The notes under the pieces are model-generated. The model did no database searches and had not been told where the DNA came from. It saw only the letters and a list, made by a program, of their open reading frames with translations. From Lentzea atacamensis (GTDB lineage Bacteria; Actinomycetota; Actinomycetes; Mycobacteriales; Pseudonocardiaceae): a stretch of DNA of 64,000 nucleotides. The DNA is taken from positions 329,227 to 393,226 of the forward strand of contig NZ_QLTT01000008.1 of NCBI RefSeq assembly GCF_003269295.1, in the 5' to 3' direction. Position numbers and translations under genes: made by a program. Below, piece by piece: positions 62,501 to 64,000 of this stretch (the first letter of the stretch is position 1; each line of letters starts with the position of its first letter).

Positions 62501-63033
62501 CCGGCGAGGTGGTCGCGCGCTGCCTGGACGAGGTCCTGGTCGGACTCCGGCTCGGCCATGACGCGGTCGAGGGTGGCGATCTGCCTGACCGCGCGCTGCC
62601 GGCCCTCGGCGGCCAGTTCGGCGTCGACGGAGAACACCGGTGCCGGATCGAACCCGCGCTGCCGCACCACCTCGCGCAGCCACGCCTCGGGCATGACCCA
62701 GGTGTCCTCGTCGGCGACAGGCGGCTTGGTGGGTGTCTCGGTGGCAGGAGGAGAAGCGAAGGTGGCGGCGGGTTGGCCGGCGTTGTCGCGGTCGGTGCTG
62801 GGCTGCTCGGCGGCGGCAGCCTGGGTTGAGCCGACGGGTCGGTAGCCCTTCTTCTCCTTCTCCGCCACCAGCTTCGCGACGTGGGACTCAGCCGCCTCCG
62901 CAGACGCCAGCTCCTTCGTCTGGGTCTGCCCGGCCGCCCCCAGCCGTCCGAACCGGACGGTCACCACCGACCCGTCGCGGCCGATCTCCCAGAACTTCGC
63001 CGAGCCGCCAGAGACGAGCTCCCATCTGCGCAC
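59530..63033 (-). CDS. WGR-DUF4132 protein, copy B (YehI/MolR-like)
   Basis: A 1167-aa paralogue of copy A: WGR domain (RRWELVSGGSAKFWEIGRDG, VTVRFGRLGAAGQTQTKELAS), a different linker, the same helical body (VPSRADWFDEACQ, LPCSASTYDEFM) and DUF4132 (LVIDYGPRQFRVGFDEQLKPY, RLERAMVDQRTWTASEF). The similarity runs from end to end, so this is a tandem duplication. GTG 63033 follows GGGGG at the same seven-base spacing as in copy A; ATG 63039 would sit almost on the RBS. It has its own promoter of the same type and lies 73 bases before copy A. Confidence 0.92.
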   Translation of the reverse strand: MRRWELVSGGSAKFWEIGRDGSVVTVRFGRLGAAGQTQTKELASAEAAESHVAKLVAEKEKKGYRPVGSTQAAAAEQPSTDRDNAGQPAATFASPPATETPTKPPVADEDTWVMPEAWLREVVRQRGFDPAPVFSVDAELAAEGRQRAVRQIATLDRVMAEPESDQDLVQAARDHLAGHVNPVGAAAIAVMTRRDVATVHHWIADHGLTFAVDAMIESIGMHVNATWMPHKSDWGKPHLSRYGPVHLSNGSVDVQMLTALRYALAVADDAGRDAAEAVLERKTGLDAVMARAYLVPSRADWFDEACQQPNSLTHWWLLPCSASTYDEFMQAEASLTGSTFILHTAVYVLGTAVAPLLAKELDRPHQLADGRKRVLKVLAALPTDEAFTILLDRLDTKYVRPALLSAMGAFPARAARLLAERSSGNDELRKLLGVHLVTHPQLEVPAGFTPIDSALVPEAPAEALPPLLVSPPWLHRRAPVKPVVVPDVPVPAPSVVWQPGEREEWLKAACWSNRHDWRELLKEYEARRIGFRANDLFLMAPEDEVRHLLADWKPNFGWSSEPAGKRLAARFGLDALPPLLRIVESATNAAVILLPFASPEVAALMADWLVRLKQARRVALDWLGRHRETAARFLIPAALGAPGALRRNAEAAIRQLQSMGVDVVAVAPDAESAAGLRALLSVDPADVLPAKLPVIGEWADTRLLPQVLLSDRRHALSPEAARNLLMTAALSKPGDVYAGLPIVRDALDRDSLAEFAWAVFQRWQEVGAPSKEGWALTALGWFGDDTTVRALSPLIRNWPGESQHAKAVTGLDVLAGIGTEVALSHLNSIAEKVKFKALRTRAREKVSQIAAELGLSRDQLADRLVPRLGLDDEASLVIDYGPRQFRVGFDEQLKPYVLDPDGKRRKDLPKPGARDDEDRAPQEHKRYTALKKDVRAVAADQIHRLERAMVDQRTWTASEFHTVLAAHPLLWHIVRRLVWITDEGLSFRLAEDRTLANDADDEITLPEGATVRVAHPADLRDCLGAWGEVFADYEILQPFPQLSRPVHLLAPGEDFLTRLKNYRDEPHPVGRILGLTKKGWVRGEPQDAGVECWITRPFPGGGSLVASLDPGIAVGAVDVFPEIKFAELWYSTSGDGYWSVQQNAPSTVELDAITVSEVLSELESLRA

Positions 63034-63073
63034 TGCCATACCCCCGGAGTCGGTTCGAAGCTGATGTCGACGA

Positions 63074-63096
63074 ACCGTACCCAGGGGGTCTGACAG
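63074..63096 (-). promoter_or_regulatory. PafBC/RecA-NDp-type promoter of WGR-DUF4132 copy B
   Basis: On the minus strand CTGTCAGAC, eight bases, TACGGT: the same layout and spacing as in front of copy A, and conserved bases continue on both sides (GTCTGACA, TTTT). Strong sign that the box is functional rather than chance. Confidence 0.65.
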
Positions 63097-63122
63097 TTTT
63101 GATGATCAAGCGAAAGCGCTGG

Positions 63123-64000
63123 TCAGAGCTCCCACCAGAGCGCGGTGTCCGGCGGAAGGAGCAACTGCCCGTCACGCACGCCGTAGTACGAGGACGCCAG
63201 CAGCACCGCGCCCGGATCCGGCAGCGAGACGACCTCGCCGGACAGGTTCACCGCGCACGCGAGGCCGTCCCGCTCGAACCACAGCACGTCGGCTGGCCCG
63301 TCGACCCACTTCACCCCGTCACCGGCACCCAGCGCGGGGTGCTCGCGGCGGATGCGCAAAGCGTTGCGGTAGAAGGACAACATCGAGTCCTGGTCATCCG
63401 ACTGCGCCTCCACGCTGAGCTTCGCCCAGTCCGCGGGCTGCGGCAGCCACGACCCGCCGGTGCCGAACCCGAGCGACGGGCCGGACGCGGTCCACGGCAG
63501 CGGTACGCGGCAGCCGTCACGGCCGCGCTGGGTGTGGCCGGAGCGTTCCCACATCGGGTCCTGCAGCACCTCGTCCGGCAGGTCCAGCACCTCGGGCAGC
63601 CCGAGCTCCTCGCCCTGGTACAGGTACACCGATCCCGGCAGCGCCAGCATCAACGCCAGCGCGGCCCGCGCACGCCGCACACCGGTCTCGCCGCCGCCGT
63701 ACCGCGTCACGTGCCGTTGCACGTCATGGTTCGACAGCACCCACGTGGTAGGCGCACCGACCGGAGCCACCGCCGCCAACGACGAGTCGATCACCGCTCG
63801 CAGCGCGTCGTGCTCCCACTCGGCCGTGAGGTAGTGGAAGTTGAACGCCTGGTGCATCTCGTCGGGACGCAGGTACAGCGCCGTCCGCTCGGCAGAAGGC
63901 GTCCACGCCTCCGCCACCAGCACGCGCTCGCCGGGGTACGAGTCCACAACGGTGCGCCACTCGCGGTGGATCTCGTGCACGCCGTCCTGGTCGAAGAACG
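63123..64000 (-). CDS. GH13 alpha-glucosidase-like enzyme, C-terminal part
   Basis: The gene runs off the right edge, so the N-terminus is missing. The visible 292 residues hold the GH13 motifs VLVAEAW (general acid Glu), LSNHDVQRHVTRYGG (transition-state Asp) and QGEELGLPE, then a C-terminal beta-domain ending PPDTALWWEL. This fits alpha-glucosidase/oligo-1,6-glucosidase types of the GH13_23/30 kind that cleave maltose or isomaltose units in the cytosol. It lies upstream of the WGR-DUF4132 genes on the same strand, 89 bases from copy B, but copy B has its own promoter. Confidence 0.92.
   Translation of the reverse strand, partial: FFDQDGVHEIHREWRTVVDSYPGERVLVAEAWTPSAERTALYLRPDEMHQAFNFHYLTAEWEHDALRAVIDSSLAAVAPVGAPTTWVLSNHDVQRHVTRYGGGETGVRRARAALALMLALPGSVYLYQGEELGLPEVLDLPDEVLQDPMWERSGHTQRGRDGCRVPLPWTASGPSLGFGTGGSWLPQPADWAKLSVEAQSDDQDSMLSFYRNALRIRREHPALGAGDGVKWVDGPADVLWFERDGLACAVNLSGEVVSLPDPGAVLLASSYYGVRDGQLLLPPDTALWWEL

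Noticed and set aside
49738-63033. Assignment of the MoxR/VWA cluster to the published vWA-MoxR-associated (VMAP) conflict systems
   Set aside because: I see no VMAP core protein, trypsin-like domain or caspase-like effector; the domain set fits the yeh cluster better.
63033-63039. ATG 63039 as start of WGR-DUF4132 copy B
   Set aside because: It would leave almost no spacing to the GGGGG RBS, and copy A has ACG at the same place while both share the GTG two codons on.

Overview
The window is 64 kb of very GC-rich DNA with actinomycete features: strong third-position GC bias, many GTG/TTG starts, secreted CBM/ricin/discoidin hydrolases, an AfsR/SARP regulator, Ku, WYL and TetR regulators and SLC13/DHA2 transporters. 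Gene content and protein style fit a filamentous actinomycete, probably Pseudonocardiales (Lentzea/Saccharothrix-like); this is inference, as no rRNA or marker gene is present. I see no phage, insertion sequence, CRISPR array or tRNA. No stretch longer than about 300 bases lacks a gene; the largest gap is 12776-12933.

Layout. 1-2456: three tandem ankyrin/DUF6461-like paralogues (the first cut by the window edge). 2464-17078: mixed catabolic and secreted genes: MpaB-like oxygenase, hydrolase, CBM2-GH18 chitinase with a DasR-like site, a frameshifted NlpC/P60-FG-GAP gene, TenA-like protein, amidase, ricin/beta-helix protein, HTH+SRPBCC pair, CAP protein, alditol oxidase, a frameshifted O-methyltransferase and a GH79-like hydrolase. 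17068-22488: a TetR-controlled UvrA-like ABC protein coupled to a siderophore-interacting flavoprotein, then a duplicated secreted alpha/beta hydrolase whose first copy has decayed. 22563-31653: PQQ-like beta-propeller protein, AfsR regulator, epoxide hydrolase with a divergent WYL regulator, PP2C phosphatase, Ku, phosphoesterase and hydrolase.

31670-38569 is a three-gene polysaccharide operon (GH97, a 960-aa discoidin protein, GH88/105) with a LacI-type operator-like palindrome in front. 38689-43596 is a two-component system followed by an SLC13 permease and a glycerate kinase; the same GATGAA-N6-TTCATC site lies before both parts. 43586-49935 holds a C92-type peptidase, a 53-aa membrane protein, a GerMN/Gmad2 lipoprotein-like protein, an MFS pump with TetR, and an ArsR-like/TPR pair.

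49738-63033 is the most interesting region. Two tandem WGR-DUF4132 giants are followed by a MoxR AAA+ ATPase, a DUF5682 protein, a VWA protein and a SWIM zinc-finger protein, all with start/stop overlaps. The gene set matches the uncharacterised E. coli yehI-L-M-P-Q cluster. Both WGR-DUF4132 genes carry promoters that fit the LexA-independent, RecA/PafBC-type DNA-damage promoter, so a damage-inducible MoxR-VWA machine is a testable idea. The window ends inside a GH13 alpha-glucosidase-like gene.
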